64,000 nucleotides of DNA from positions 4,965,745 to 5,029,744 of the forward strand of contig NC_044917.1 in NCBI RefSeq assembly GCF_003576645.1, in the 5' to 3' direction. Origin of the DNA: Ipomoea triloba (Eukaryota; Streptophyta; Magnoliopsida; Solanales; Convolvulaceae). The notes beneath the pieces were generated by a model. The model was not told the DNA's origin. It did no database searches and saw only the letters and a program-made list of their open reading frames with translations. Shown here piece after piece: positions 48,522-59,230 of the stretch; position 1 is the first letter of the stretch, and each line of letters opens with the position of its first letter. The translations under genes and the position numbers were made by a program.

Positions 48522-48956
48522 TTCAAATATTGGCTTAGTTTCATTTTTAATTTAACAAATCTAAAAGTATAACTTATTTATTGATTTAAATTACTTGATT
48601 TGAAAATTTTAAATACATTATATTACAGAAATTTATCAATCTCATTATAATGTTGGGTGATTGAATAAATTTATCATTAACACGTTAATGCCCGCTGAGT
48701 CACTGATACTCTATGAGATCAATCAACATGAACTCAACAACATTTTATGAATTTATTATATCTGACACATTATATATAAATCATATAGCTATCAAGTTGT
48801 GATCAAATTATAATACGCTTTTGGCTTTGTGTGTTCTGTCTCTGTGTTATCCTTTTTATATCATTGTTCTGTGCTTTACCAGATTTCCATCTTCCCTGTA
48901 ATTGGGACTGCACGTGAATATTTTGGTGCGCATTTCGCCAAAGAGAAGCGAAAGAA
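48340..48956. other. Short intergenic stretch before aminotransferase 2
   Basis: It starts with the right target duplication of the Pack-MULE (48340-48348) and contains a 37-base TA microsatellite (48483-48519). GGATGGCAAGTAATTGAATG at about 48462 repeats a segment near 46147. The promoter and leader of aminotransferase 2 occupy the right half. Confidence 0.6.
48483..48519. repeat. TA microsatellite
   Basis: An uninterrupted TA array of about 18 units, 440 bases upstream of aminotransferase 2. Confidence 0.95.
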
Positions 48957-51308
48957 ATGGAGAACAAATTGGCGAAATGGAGCTTCAAGAAGACTAATAA
49001 TAAATCTGCAGTTTCCATCAGGTCGGTTCTTGAAGCGATATTGGAGAAAGTAAATGAAAAGGATGCTGAAAATGGAAGGCCCCTCATTCACCTCGGCCGA
49101 GGAGACCCTTCTTTGTTCCCATGCTTTCGGACCTCTCCGGTGGCCGAAGACTCCATTAATGCATCCGCGCGATCCGCCAAGTTCAATGGCTATTCTCCGG
49201 CCACTGGGATTTATCCGGCTAGAAGGTCAGTAAAAATTCCTACTTTTTTTTCTGATTTATTATTGTACGATAAATTGTATTGCATGGATTCAAAAGCTTC
49301 CTCTTTTTGCATATTTCTCTGCATTGGAATCGATGAGTTTGTTCTCTCTGTTGTTCATATATAATATATGAACATAAATGTGCAGTTCAACTATCAGTTT
49401 AGGCCTTTATTTGAGTTGAAATGAAACACATGCTTCAATTTGGTATCAGAGTCATTGTTAGACAAGTTTCCAGACAGTTGGGGGTGTGTGGGTTTATGAC
49501 AATATTGCAGACTGGTAGCTAGGGGAGATTTGATGTTAAGACCTCAGAATTATTTATGCCAAAGAAAATGACTTAATGTACTGAAGTTGTTATGAATTTC
49601 TTCTATCCATTAGGTCTGTTGCAGAGTATTTGTCCTGTGATCTTCCACATAAACTATCACCTGATGATGTTTATCTCACTGTTGGTGCAAATCAAGCGAT
49701 TGAAGTCATAATGGCAGTGCTTGGTCGCCCGGGGGTGAACATATTGCTGCCCAAACCAGGGTATCCTTTTTATGAAGTCCGGGCTGCATTCAGCAATGTT
49801 GAGGTCCGCCATTATAACCTGCTTCCAGAGAAAGGTTGGGAGGTTGATCTTAATGGCATAGAAGCTCTTGCAGATGGTAACACCATTGCTATGGTTGTAA
49901 TAAACCCCGGGAATCCCTGTGGAAGTGTTTATAGTCATGCTCATTTACAGAAGGTGAGTGTTCAGAAGTCGAAGAAGCGCACTGTTAATCATTGCAGTTC
50001 AGTTTAGATTCTGCTTTGTTGGGTACTGACTGCTTCCCGTTTTCCCTGTTTCATACTGGAGATTGCAGAGACAGCACAAAAACTCGGAGTTCTACTGATT
50101 GCTGATGAAGTTTATGGCCATCTGTCTTTCGGATGCAAACCGTTTGTGGCAATGGGACAGTTTGGATCAATCACTCCTGTCATTTCTCTGGGATCAATAT
50201 CAAAACGGTGGATCCTTCCTGGATGGCGACTGGGATGGATAGCAACTATTGATCCCAATGAAGTCCTTAAGAAATCTGGGGTTTGTATAGCTCACACTAC
50301 TTCTAGCTTTTCAATCATGTTTTCTCACAGTTTCAATCAAACAAGCTAAAAGACGAGTCGAGGAAAGATTGAAAGCAATACCTTTATGTAGCTATAACTT
50401 TGCATGCCTGGAAATAAGCCTAAAATCTTCATGAGTGTGAGAATACGAGTCAATTATTATTTATTTAGTTTTGCTTTCATTTCAGATTGTTGAATGCCTT
50501 CGCGGATATCTTGACATCGGTGCCAACCCTGCAACTGTAATTCAGGTGCATTTTTATGAGATTTCCATCTAATCATACATGTTTCATTAGTAACTATGCA
50601 TGATCAGAACCTCAGGGCAATTTATCTTATACCCTAAATTTAAGTCGGGATGATGATAGATAGACTGATCGTGTAACTCTTGAACCTTCAGGGAGCGGTT
50701 CCTCAAACTCTTGAGAAAACGCCAAAAGATTTCTTCTTAAATATTAACAATATGCTGAGAGAAGCAGCAGATTCTTGTTATGCCAAACTTGAAGACATCC
50801 CTTGTCTTTCTTGTCCATACAAGCCAGAAGGAGCTATGTCAATGATGGTAATTAATAAAACATGGAAGATGAGCCAATCTTTTTCATCTGTCCAAAGTAC
50901 TTCGAAATTAACTCTATATTTGCTCATAGGTTAAATTAAATGTGTCATTGCTGGAAGACATAGATGATGATATGGACTTCTGTGTCAAACTGGCAAAAGA
51001 AGAACTGGTCCTCGTCCTGCCAGGTAAAAAGTTCTCGAGTTGTACACACCTATCAGTCTGCATTCATCTTACAGGCCAGTTTCTAGTTTCCCACTTTTTT
51101 GCTCGAAACGATTAAAAACATATCTGCATTGCTATACTGCTAAAAAACGAGGGTGCCATTTGTAGGGATTGCGTTGGGGATGAAGAACTGGATTCGCATA
51201 ACTTTCGCTGTCGAGCTGGCTAGTCTTGAAGATGGACTTAAAAGGCTAAAAGCTTTCTGGACAAGGCATGCCAAGAAGCAGTCATGTACAACAGCTGATG
51301 GTGCATAG
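48957..51308 (+). CDS. TAT: Tyrosine aminotransferase-like protein 2
   Basis: A PLP-dependent aminotransferase paralogous to the gene at 38992-42563. Seven exons (48957-49225, 49614-49953, 50062-50280, 50486-50545, 50692-50847, 50930-51023, 51166-51308) give 426 residues. Exons 2 to 6 have exactly the same lengths (340, 219, 60, 156, 94) and all introns the same phases as in gene 1. Landmarks: [23 protein letters not shown], the PLP lysine K251 in [16 protein letters not shown] and [10 protein letters not shown]. All expected cofactor residues are present, so the enzyme should be active. Differences from gene 1 are spread along the protein (for instance [11 protein letters not shown] against [11 protein letters not shown]) and the C-terminus is longer after RHAKK. 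The duplication is therefore not very recent. Introns here are short and free of recognisable elements. Confidence 0.92.
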
Positions 51309-52031
51309 TGATAGTGCAGACTGAACTAACTGCCTGTCACTCATGAAAACCTTAATTTCTTTAGTTTAAGTTTTTGAGCTTAAGCTTCCAAATATTATGT
51401 TGATGAGCCTTTGAAATAAGTAGTGAGTGCTTTTTCATTAGCAAAGCACAAGATTTAGCCTTTCTTTTTTTTGAACTCACAATTCCTATTCCCACTTTCG
51501 TTGGGATCTGCTATATACATTTTTTGCAGTTTTTTTAGTATTACTGATTCTATTAAGAATGTAGTCTCTGTCCATGTATATTTTTTCAACTTATTTCAGA
51601 CCTGTGATCTCTCATTTGAGAGAACCATAGTCATACCTACTCGACCACAAGTTTGGACCTGTGACCTCTCATTTGAGAGAACCAGAGTCATACACGCTCG
51701 ACCACGATGTCTTTGGCTTTCTTTTTTTTTTTGGTGGAAGATGTCTTTGGCTTTCTAATTTATATTATTTAGATTAAAGCAAATAGAATACAAAATTGTG
51801 GCAGAAGCCCACAAAAGTCAAAAGGCACCAAAGGTCCAAAACGGACTTGTCTCCCATTTTCTACCGTTAGAGAAAATATACAAAAATATGTACATATAAC
51901 TATATAAGAAGCCCAATGGGCAATTATCGACCCAAAACAATTCAAACTCTATTCCCTCCCTCCAACGGTTCTTTCTCCCATCATCAACCTTTCTGCAAAT
52001 CCAATCCAAGCACTGAAAACAAGCAAAACCC
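51309..52031. other. Intergenic DNA with a SINE, before the reticulon-like gene
   Basis: It holds the 3' UTR of aminotransferase 2, a minus-strand SINE with a duplicated segment (51530-51718), and the promoter and leader of the reticulon-like gene. Confidence 0.65.
51530..51718 (-). mobile_element. tRNA-derived SINE, family 1, with 57-base duplication
   Basis: The T-run and TAGTATTACTGATTCTATTA form the reversed tail. The head region (GACCTGTGATCTCTCATTTG ... CTCGACCAC) is present twice with a period of 57 bases (from 51599 and 51656). The duplicated part includes the box B-like region and the start of the head. Confidence 0.6.
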
Positions 52032-54175
52032 ATGGAAACCACACCTCAGTCTCATCGTTCCGAGCCCCGAAGCAGACTAAAATCGGCTTCAAGACTTTCC
52101 AAACTCCGCTGCTCCGACGATCATGAGATACCGCACCTCGATATGGCCCCTTCACCTCCACCTTCAGCTTCATCTCCAAAGCACCATTATAGCCTCCCAG
52201 TCCGCGATCTCCTGCTTTTATCGCCTTCGCTTCTTCGCAAATCGAGGACTCGATTGGCGGAGAAGCTTGAAATTGGCGAAGATGGGGTGGAGCTGAGTGG
52301 GGGCCGCAGGAGATCCAGGAATGGGAATGCCGGCGGAGGAGCTGTATTGGGGTGTGCTTCTCCGAGGAATCATCGGAGGAGATCGAGACGGCGATTGGAG
52401 CTGGAAATGATGAGAGAGGATAAAGATTTGGGTGTGGGAGAAGAAATGATTAAGAGGAAGAAGAGGCATAGTGGTAGATCTAAGAAAGATAAACTTGGCT
52501 TAGTTCCAATTTCCTCTCCAAGTATGTTCCCTTTTCCTTCAATATGCATTGATTTTAGGCAAATTCTCTGGTGAGATCAATTGAAGCATGTGCTCCATCT
52601 CAACTAAAAGCCTAAGCTTATAGTTGGATTGCACATATGTTTATATATTATGCTCAACAAGATCGCCTCACAGCAGATTGACTCGTTTCACAATAGACCA
52701 GCTCTTATTTTATATCGATCTTTCTCGTTTTTATTTTGTTTTTTGTGGGTGATGAAATTTTGATTCTGGGTATGCAGAATCGAGTGAATGCGAAGGCGAA
52801 GGGGTTAATCTGGATAGAATTGGGGAGATGGTAAATGATCTAGTGATGTGGAGGGATGTAGCAAGATCAAGCCTTTGGTTTGGTTTTGGGTCTATCTGCT
52901 TCTTATCTTCTTGTTTTGCTAGTGGAGTTAGCATTAGGTATGCCCCAATTATTGCCCACCATGAAGTTTTTGTATTCATATCTTTCAATTTAGTACAATG
53001 TGGTAACATTCTAACATCATGGTTGCACTATTGCAGTATTGTCTCCTTAGTATCTCAGTTGGGGCTATTGTTTTTGGTTGTATCATTCTTGTCGAATTCA
53101 ATCCGGCCAAGGTAGACCCTTTGGCATTCCATCTGTCTTGTTATCTTTCAGAATGCTACTGCAATCATTGCTGAACTAATTTTTGAACTTTCAGAGGTAA
53201 TGTTGAGGTTAAGTGTGATATCCAGCTGAAAGAAGATGACATTTTGAGAATGGGAAGAATGATACTTCCAACAGCAAATCTTGCAATCTTGAAAACAAGA
53301 GAGTTGTTCTCAGGAGAGCCAGCCATGACACTTAAAGTAAATATTCCATACTTGTTTGTATCTGAACTGGATTTTGTTGATAAAATAGGATGGAATTTGA
53401 AGAATGAATTGTGGACTTTCATCATGGTTTAGGTAGTACCATTCCTGCTTGTTGGAGCTGAGTATGGCCATCTGCTTTCTCTATGGAGGCTATGTGCATT
53501 TGGTAAGGATCATCCATGTATTCTAAACACATCTTTTAGCTAGCATGTGACATAAAGTTTATGGGTAACATCACTTCTCGATTTGCTTTCACAGGGTTCT
53601 TTATGAGCTTCACTGCCCCAAAACTATATTCATCTTACTCTAGTCAGATATGTAGAAAAGGTATCTAAATGCTTGCCCTGTTAAGGTTATCCGATGGATT
53701 CCTATTGATCTAATGTCTGTCAGACTCTAATTACTCCAAAAATAGCAGGTGAATACTTGAAATGTAGGGTGATGGAGAGCTGGGGAGCTTGCTCTCACAA
53801 GAAGACCATAGCAGCATCAGCACTGACAGCCTTTTGGAATCTTACCACTGCCAGAACTCGCATTTTTGCAGGTACATTTATGTTTGCCTCTTGAGAATAG
53901 GCTGTGGTAGGCTTTTCTCTTCTTGCTTTTGTCTGCTAGGGTTACGAGCATGGAATCAGACTTTTTTTGCTTTCAGTTAAATTTCTTCTGACATCAAGAT
54001 CTGGAAAAAAGGTGGTAACCCAGACTTTTTGCTGATTTTTTCTGCAGCATTCATTTGCTTTGTAGTAATTAGATACTGTAGACAACGTTCAGAAGCAAAT
54101 ATGGAAGAAGAGATAAAGCTACCAGAAGATAAAGATGAACCCGAAGATGGGAAGGCATTGATTGTGTTTGAGTGA
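52032..54175 (+). CDS. RTNLB: Reticulon-like protein, B17/B18/B21 type
   Basis: Reticulons shape tubular endoplasmic reticulum through two hydrophobic hairpins. Eight exons (52032-52521, 52778-52937, 53037-53111, 53195-53336, 53433-53502, 53595-53660, 53749-53871, 54048-54175) give 417 residues, all in frame. The long N-terminus (about 190 residues) is Ser/Arg/Lys-rich and carries LPVRDLLLLSPSLLRKSRTR, a motif of the Arabidopsis RTNLB17 group with long N-termini. The reticulon domain follows: DLVMWRDVARSSLWFGFGSI, a first hydrophobic hairpin to about residue 245, TRELFSGEPAMTLKV, a second hydrophobic stretch (FLLVGAEYGHLLSLWRLCAF and on), then a third hydrophobic segment and a short acidic tail. 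Most members are ER residents, but the basic N-terminus of this group could direct part of it to the nucleus; that is inference. Confidence 0.9.
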
Positions 54176-56421
54176 ATTCCCTTCTTGTATGTTGTTGTAA
54201 CAATAAAAAATAAAAATCCTTTGCGTGATCCCAATTGCATAAATAAGTTGGTATGCATCACTTCCAGGTTACTGATAATATTTTCAAAGAACCCAAGATG
54301 GAGAAATCCTCGCATCCATATAAGAATTTATCTCCAACATAGACCAAACATCAGTTTTTCCCTTCTACCGAGTATATATATGAAATTGAAGTTCTAAGGA
54401 AACTGGAACTCAGTCTGGAAGGACCTGAACCACTGAAAGATTTCATCTTGTTGGAGTATCTGAATTTGCAATGACTGTGGGCTGGAAACTTAACTGAACC
54501 ATGGTTGATCAAACACCGTCACTGCAGGCTGGTTTAATATATAGAAGAAATCAGTAAGATACTCAACTACTTGATATTAGTAGCAAAATATCACTGAAAA
54601 GATATGATAATACAAATGATGAAATTTCCCTATGTTTTTGCAAGCTAAGCATACCCAGAGCAATCCTTCGGCAGTTCATTCACAACCTCCACAATACAAT
54701 CACGCATCATCATTGATTGCTGATAAATAACAAAAACAAAACAAAACAAAACAAAACAAATATAAGTGCTAGCTCATTGGTTTAGTTTTAAGAAATATAT
54801 ATCGCATGTCAGTTACTCCTAAATATTAAAACCTCTGACTTACTGAGGGTAGAGAGAATATGCAAATATAAAACCTTGCATGTCAGCCACAAGCCCTAAG
54901 GCAGGACAGGAATACAGGAGACAAATGAATAGAAATAACTTCTAAAAATGCTTCTAATGGAATCTGCAAAAGTTCCCCTCAACTTTAACCCTTGCGCAGA
55001 TAATCTTTTCAAGTAAATTTGAAATTCTTAATCGAGTCTTATCAATAAGCAGACTTTCTACTATATGGTAAGAAATTCATTTTAATCCACTTTGCTTGTC
55101 CTTCATTTAGTGTTTTAAACGTCTACAACAAGAAGAATTAAGAAAGTCATAATCTTTAATGCAATGCCAATCTCCATCCCGGTACTGTACTTCAATGGCA
55201 ATGGCATTGCTCATATTCAGTCTTTATGAAGTAATAAAATTGCTAGAATTCGAAGATTGTACAATCATCATTGCTCTAAATTTGAAATAAAAAGATGTTG
55301 GTGTTATATCATGAGATGGTTTGATGATACAAGAAGGAAGTTCTATAAAAAGCAAAATCAAGAATTGCTCAGCTACCAGTGACTGAAGCCTGCCTACTTG
55401 GGTTGCGATATACTCCATAACTTATAAATACCCTGGCTAACCCACTTAATGGTAGAGGCAAAACAGTACTAAGCAGAATGCAATCCAAAATCCAAATCCA
55501 AAAAAATGCTGTATGGAAATAACTCATGTACTTGAAATTAGGTTTAAGAAAAATCCAGCATGAACTCACCATATTATTAGAGGAAAAGGATGATCCTATA
55601 TGTTTTGCTAGACACCTAAATCAAGAATGAAAAGCCCTCTGGTTAGAGAACCTACTTAGAAATAAACAGATACAAGGAAGGCGCACAACTAAGCAAGATA
55701 GGAAGACAAATATTCAAGTTCAAGGTATAAGTTAAAGGAGAAAGGGGCAGAAGTTGCTATGGATCATGGATGATTGATGAAAGAAAAAGTACTCCAAGAT
55801 AGATTAGGCTATAATATTGCAAAGTACGAAGGGGCAAAAGTTAACTTGTTCCTTCTGGAAGAGTCAGAAGGCATACAAGTAGTATGGAGTCAAATAGAGG
55901 TCTGTCAAATGGGATAATAAATGTTAAGACAACTTATAAAACTCAGTAAGGCATATGCATATGACCAAAGTAGAAGAGGCCTTTAACTCTTTGCAGAGTT
56001 TTGGACAATTAATCAAGCAAAATGCAGAGCTCTACACAAACTAGGGATGAAAACTAAAACTCCTAGAAGTCTAAATGACCAAAATCAGCTAATGTATTAA
56101 CTCACTAGCAAGTCAGAAGTTAATTAGACAAACCATGAAATGAAGCCCTTGTCAAGCCATAAATTAAAAATAAATAAATACAGAAAAGTTCATCCGCATA
56201 TCAGAAGGGCACACTTCTACTATGAGAATCCAATTTTACAGGCATATGCAAAATTAGCAAATAACCATAAAGCACATCAACTCCCAACCTGGCAACCTTA
56301 ATTGAACCACAATCAGATATCACAAACTAATAATCAAGCACATTCCATCGAATTGGGCAAAAAACAGGTCATTTAAAACCATAAATCACAATTTATTAGC
56401 TCCGTGTAATACTTAAGGTAC
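54176..56421. other. Stretch holding reticulon 3' UTR and probable downstream part of the NFD6-like gene
   Basis: The left 150-300 bases are the reticulon-like 3' UTR. The rest has no recognisable gene on either strand and no repeat except an AAAAC tract at 54727-54760. It probably contains introns and 3' exons of the minus-strand NFD6-like gene: a candidate terminal exon with AG acceptor begins at 54719. Confidence 0.5.
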
Positions 56422-56816
56422 CTTTGGCAAGCCAACCGAAGCTGCGGGGAGAGACCGTAAGCATTGAAGTCATTAAAGCCGAAGCTGTGGCCGTGTGGTA
56501 CGGTTGCATCGACTCCACACACGCGATCAACTCAGCCGGACACCTTCACAGTTCACACACACACAATAAGTGCTTGCTTAGCCACAATTACACAGACACA
56601 TATCCTTACCTACTATTGCATTGGCACGCACGCAATGATTCTAAGTATGGAAAAATATACATACGGTATGTACCTAAAAATGCGAGGAGGCAGAGGATTT
56701 CTGGAAGCGATGCGGAAAGGGGAGTAAGCAGCTTTGGCTTCAGATGCTCCTCTCGAGGCAGCGTTACGGACAGCCGGAGATCGGAAAACCACTCTGGCAA
56801 CAGCTGCTATTGCCAT
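54700..56816 (-). CDS. NFD6: NFD6/NOXY2-like small mitochondrial protein
   Basis: Two exons are well supported: 56816-56674 and 56543-56422, joined at an Arg codon. They encode [20 protein letters not shown], an Arg/Ala/Ser-rich, acid-poor start typical of a mitochondrial presequence. Then comes [20 protein letters not shown] and [20 protein letters not shown], which match the core ([20 protein letters not shown]) of Arabidopsis NUCLEAR FUSION DEFECTIVE 6 and NOXY2. The family is small (about 90-100 residues), mitochondrial, and known for alternative C-termini. After LAK the end is uncertain. Reading through gives seven more residues and a stop at 56396; splicing to a candidate exon at 54719-54700 gives a short NDDA end. 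I give the wider span for the spliced form. Molecular activity in the family is not defined. Confidence 0.72.
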
Positions 56817-58487
56817 TTTAAGCAATTCGATAACTTGTTCTCAGTGCGAGGCGATGTCAGTAGACAGTGGAGGGTTTTAGGGTTTGATAAGTTTTTTTTT
56901 TTTGAATACGTTATTTTGTTATGGGATTGTTTGGCAATTACTGGGTTAATTAGTAGTCACGACTATGTTAGTGATTTTGATTAGTAAATAATATTAATAT
57001 TTTGTAAAAAAATATTTGGTATAATTAATTGATTATCACAATCGAAGAACGATTTTGGTGATTAACTACTCAGTATTATTTATTTATTTATAAATATATT
57101 TATTGTTTGAAGGATATTTTACAAAAAGAAAAATCCTTAAAATATCAATCTCAAGCGCGGCTAAGAGCAACATTTGAGATTTTAACAGTTTAGAGCGAAA
57201 ACATTATTTTAAATTGTTGATTACCAAACACTTGTTTCAACATTTTGATTTGAGTCTAAACGTTTAATTTGATCAAATATATCAAACTTTGACGGACTTA
57301 CCAATAACAAAAAAATTATGATTTTTTGGTACTTCAATTAATTGTGGACTTACAAAAAATCTGAAAATAATAAAATATAAAATTGAATGTATATTCATTA
57401 TATTAATCATGATTACACAATTGGGTTGAATTGAAGGATGCAGGGTTCAAGGTTTCTTGGTTTCAAAAGTAAGGATTTTGCTAGTGAAGGGGTAAAGATG
57501 ATAGATGATGGGTCCTACTGTCTCAAATAACTTCAAAAAGGAATTTTCAATTCAAAATTTCAAAAATTGTCTAAAATCTTGGATTGTAGTGTCAACATAA
57601 TTTTTGAGTCACATTTAGCATCTTTTTAAAAAAATTATAAAAAAAAAAACTTCCTTGAACTAAAATTGATCTTCTAAATTAACAATCTTTAAAAATATTT
57701 CAAAAGATCAGAGTTTAAAAATTTCGATGCAACTATACAATAGGAGGCAACGCCTGGGTTTTGGATGGATATCCCCACCATGCCTTAGTCATGAATGGTT
57801 AAACCAAGTATCTTAGTAAATAATGATTGAGTTTTGACAAGGTACATACTCTTCGTGCTACCTTTATATGTCAATGTGATAATTCAAAAAATTTATTGTT
57901 ATTAAATTGTTAAACTATATATAGTTAGATGAGAGCAACATTGATTCGATCTTCACCATTTTCAAAACTTCAAACTTTCTTTTAACACATTTTCTAGGAG
58001 TTTGAGTTAAAATCATGTTTTTCATCTTCTCCCATCTAATATATAATGGTTTTCTTTTTCTATTCTTGAATATATACTTTTTCAAACTGTTCCAAATTAC
58101 TCTAAAGCTTTTTATATATATAGTTAGAAAAATGTTCATACACTTTGTACATCCTACAACCTTTCTAAGTTCATATATATTTCTTAGGTGGTGTTTTGTT
58201 GGAGACTTTTGTATCTTACTATGAGTGAAGTGTGAACTTATTTGAAAGGGGATGTTACGTTCATAAACAACGGTAGCGGTTCTTACCAAAAAATAATTGG
58301 TCAAGAGAGTAAAGTTGAAAAACATATGGGAAGTACCCTTACGTAATTAAGTAGGCACTATTGAACTACTATAAACTTGGTGTGATTTTTTCCTTTTTCC
58401 ATTACATTAATGCATACTTGCAATACATTTACCATCACTTAAAATGGAATTAAAAGGATGTTAATCACTTCCAAATAAATTGGCATG

Positions 58488-58681
58488 AAATTTTTATAAC
58501 ATAATTCACCACTCGCTACGGAGGAGGTTACGGAGGAGGTTGACCCTTCCCCGAGTCAGTCCAGTCAGAAAGGGGAGGGTCCGCTGTCTAGAGCAAGTCA
58601 AATAAAGATTTTCAGTTACTTGATTGGTTATCAACTCTTTTAAGATAAGGCTCATAAATTTTTATAACATAATTCACCACT
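58488..58681. repeat. 26-base direct repeat, period 168
   Basis: AAATTTTTATAACATAATTC followed by ACCACT occurs at 58488-58513 and 58656-58681 without change. Between the copies, CGGAGGAGGTT is itself doubled. It may be a segmental duplication or a long target duplication around a small insertion. Confidence 0.85.
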
Positions 58682-58705
58682 TTCGAGTCAAATAAAAGAC
58701 TTTTA

Positions 58706-58926
58706 TGGCCTGTTTGGTTGGATGTAGTTTGGGGGAAATTGCAATTCATGGAATTGCAATTCAGTGAATTCCCAAACTACAGTGTTTGGTTGGAGGGAAT
58801 TTCAATTCCGCAGAATTGCAATTCGGTGGAGAGGAGGGGCAATTTGTTGGTGTAAAGACAATTTTGCCCCTCCTCCCATACCCTTTGTCTTTTTTCTTTT
58901 TCTTTTTTTTTTTTTTAATTTTTTGA

Positions 58927-58959
<33 letters not shown>

Positions 58960-59230
58960 TATTATTATTATTATTTTGAAAGAGTTATTATTATTATTTT
59001 GAATTATTATTATTATTACTACTATTACTATTACTACTACTATTACTACAACATCTACAACATAAGGGCATTTTAGTCATTTTGTCACTTCTTACCTTTC
59101 AATTCCCTGTACTCCTATTTCTGCATACCAAACACTGTAATTTCAATTCCTATTTTATTCATTGAATTACAATTCCACCGAATTACAATTCTTTTCCACC
59201 CTAATTCCCTTCTCCCAACCAAACGCCCTG
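58706..59230. mobile_element. GTTTGGTTGG-type MITE, copy 4, largest
   Basis: Left end TGGCCTGTTTGGTTGGATGT; right end in reverse complement CAGGGCGTTTGGTTGGGAGA; TTA on both sides (58703-58705 and 59231-59233). The inner arms pair further (GGAATTGCAATTC with GAATTACAATTC). The centre has expanded AAT/ATT/TAC trinucleotide repeats (about 58927-59050), which explains the extra length. Confidence 0.82.

Noticed and set aside
53977..54315. Minus-strand 112-codon frame at the reticulon-like 3' end
   Set aside because: It overlaps the last reticulon exon in antisense and shows no domain.
56424..56984. Plus-strand 186-codon frame at the NFD6-like locus
   Set aside because: It is antisense to both supported exons; the minus strand gives the conserved mitochondrial protein.
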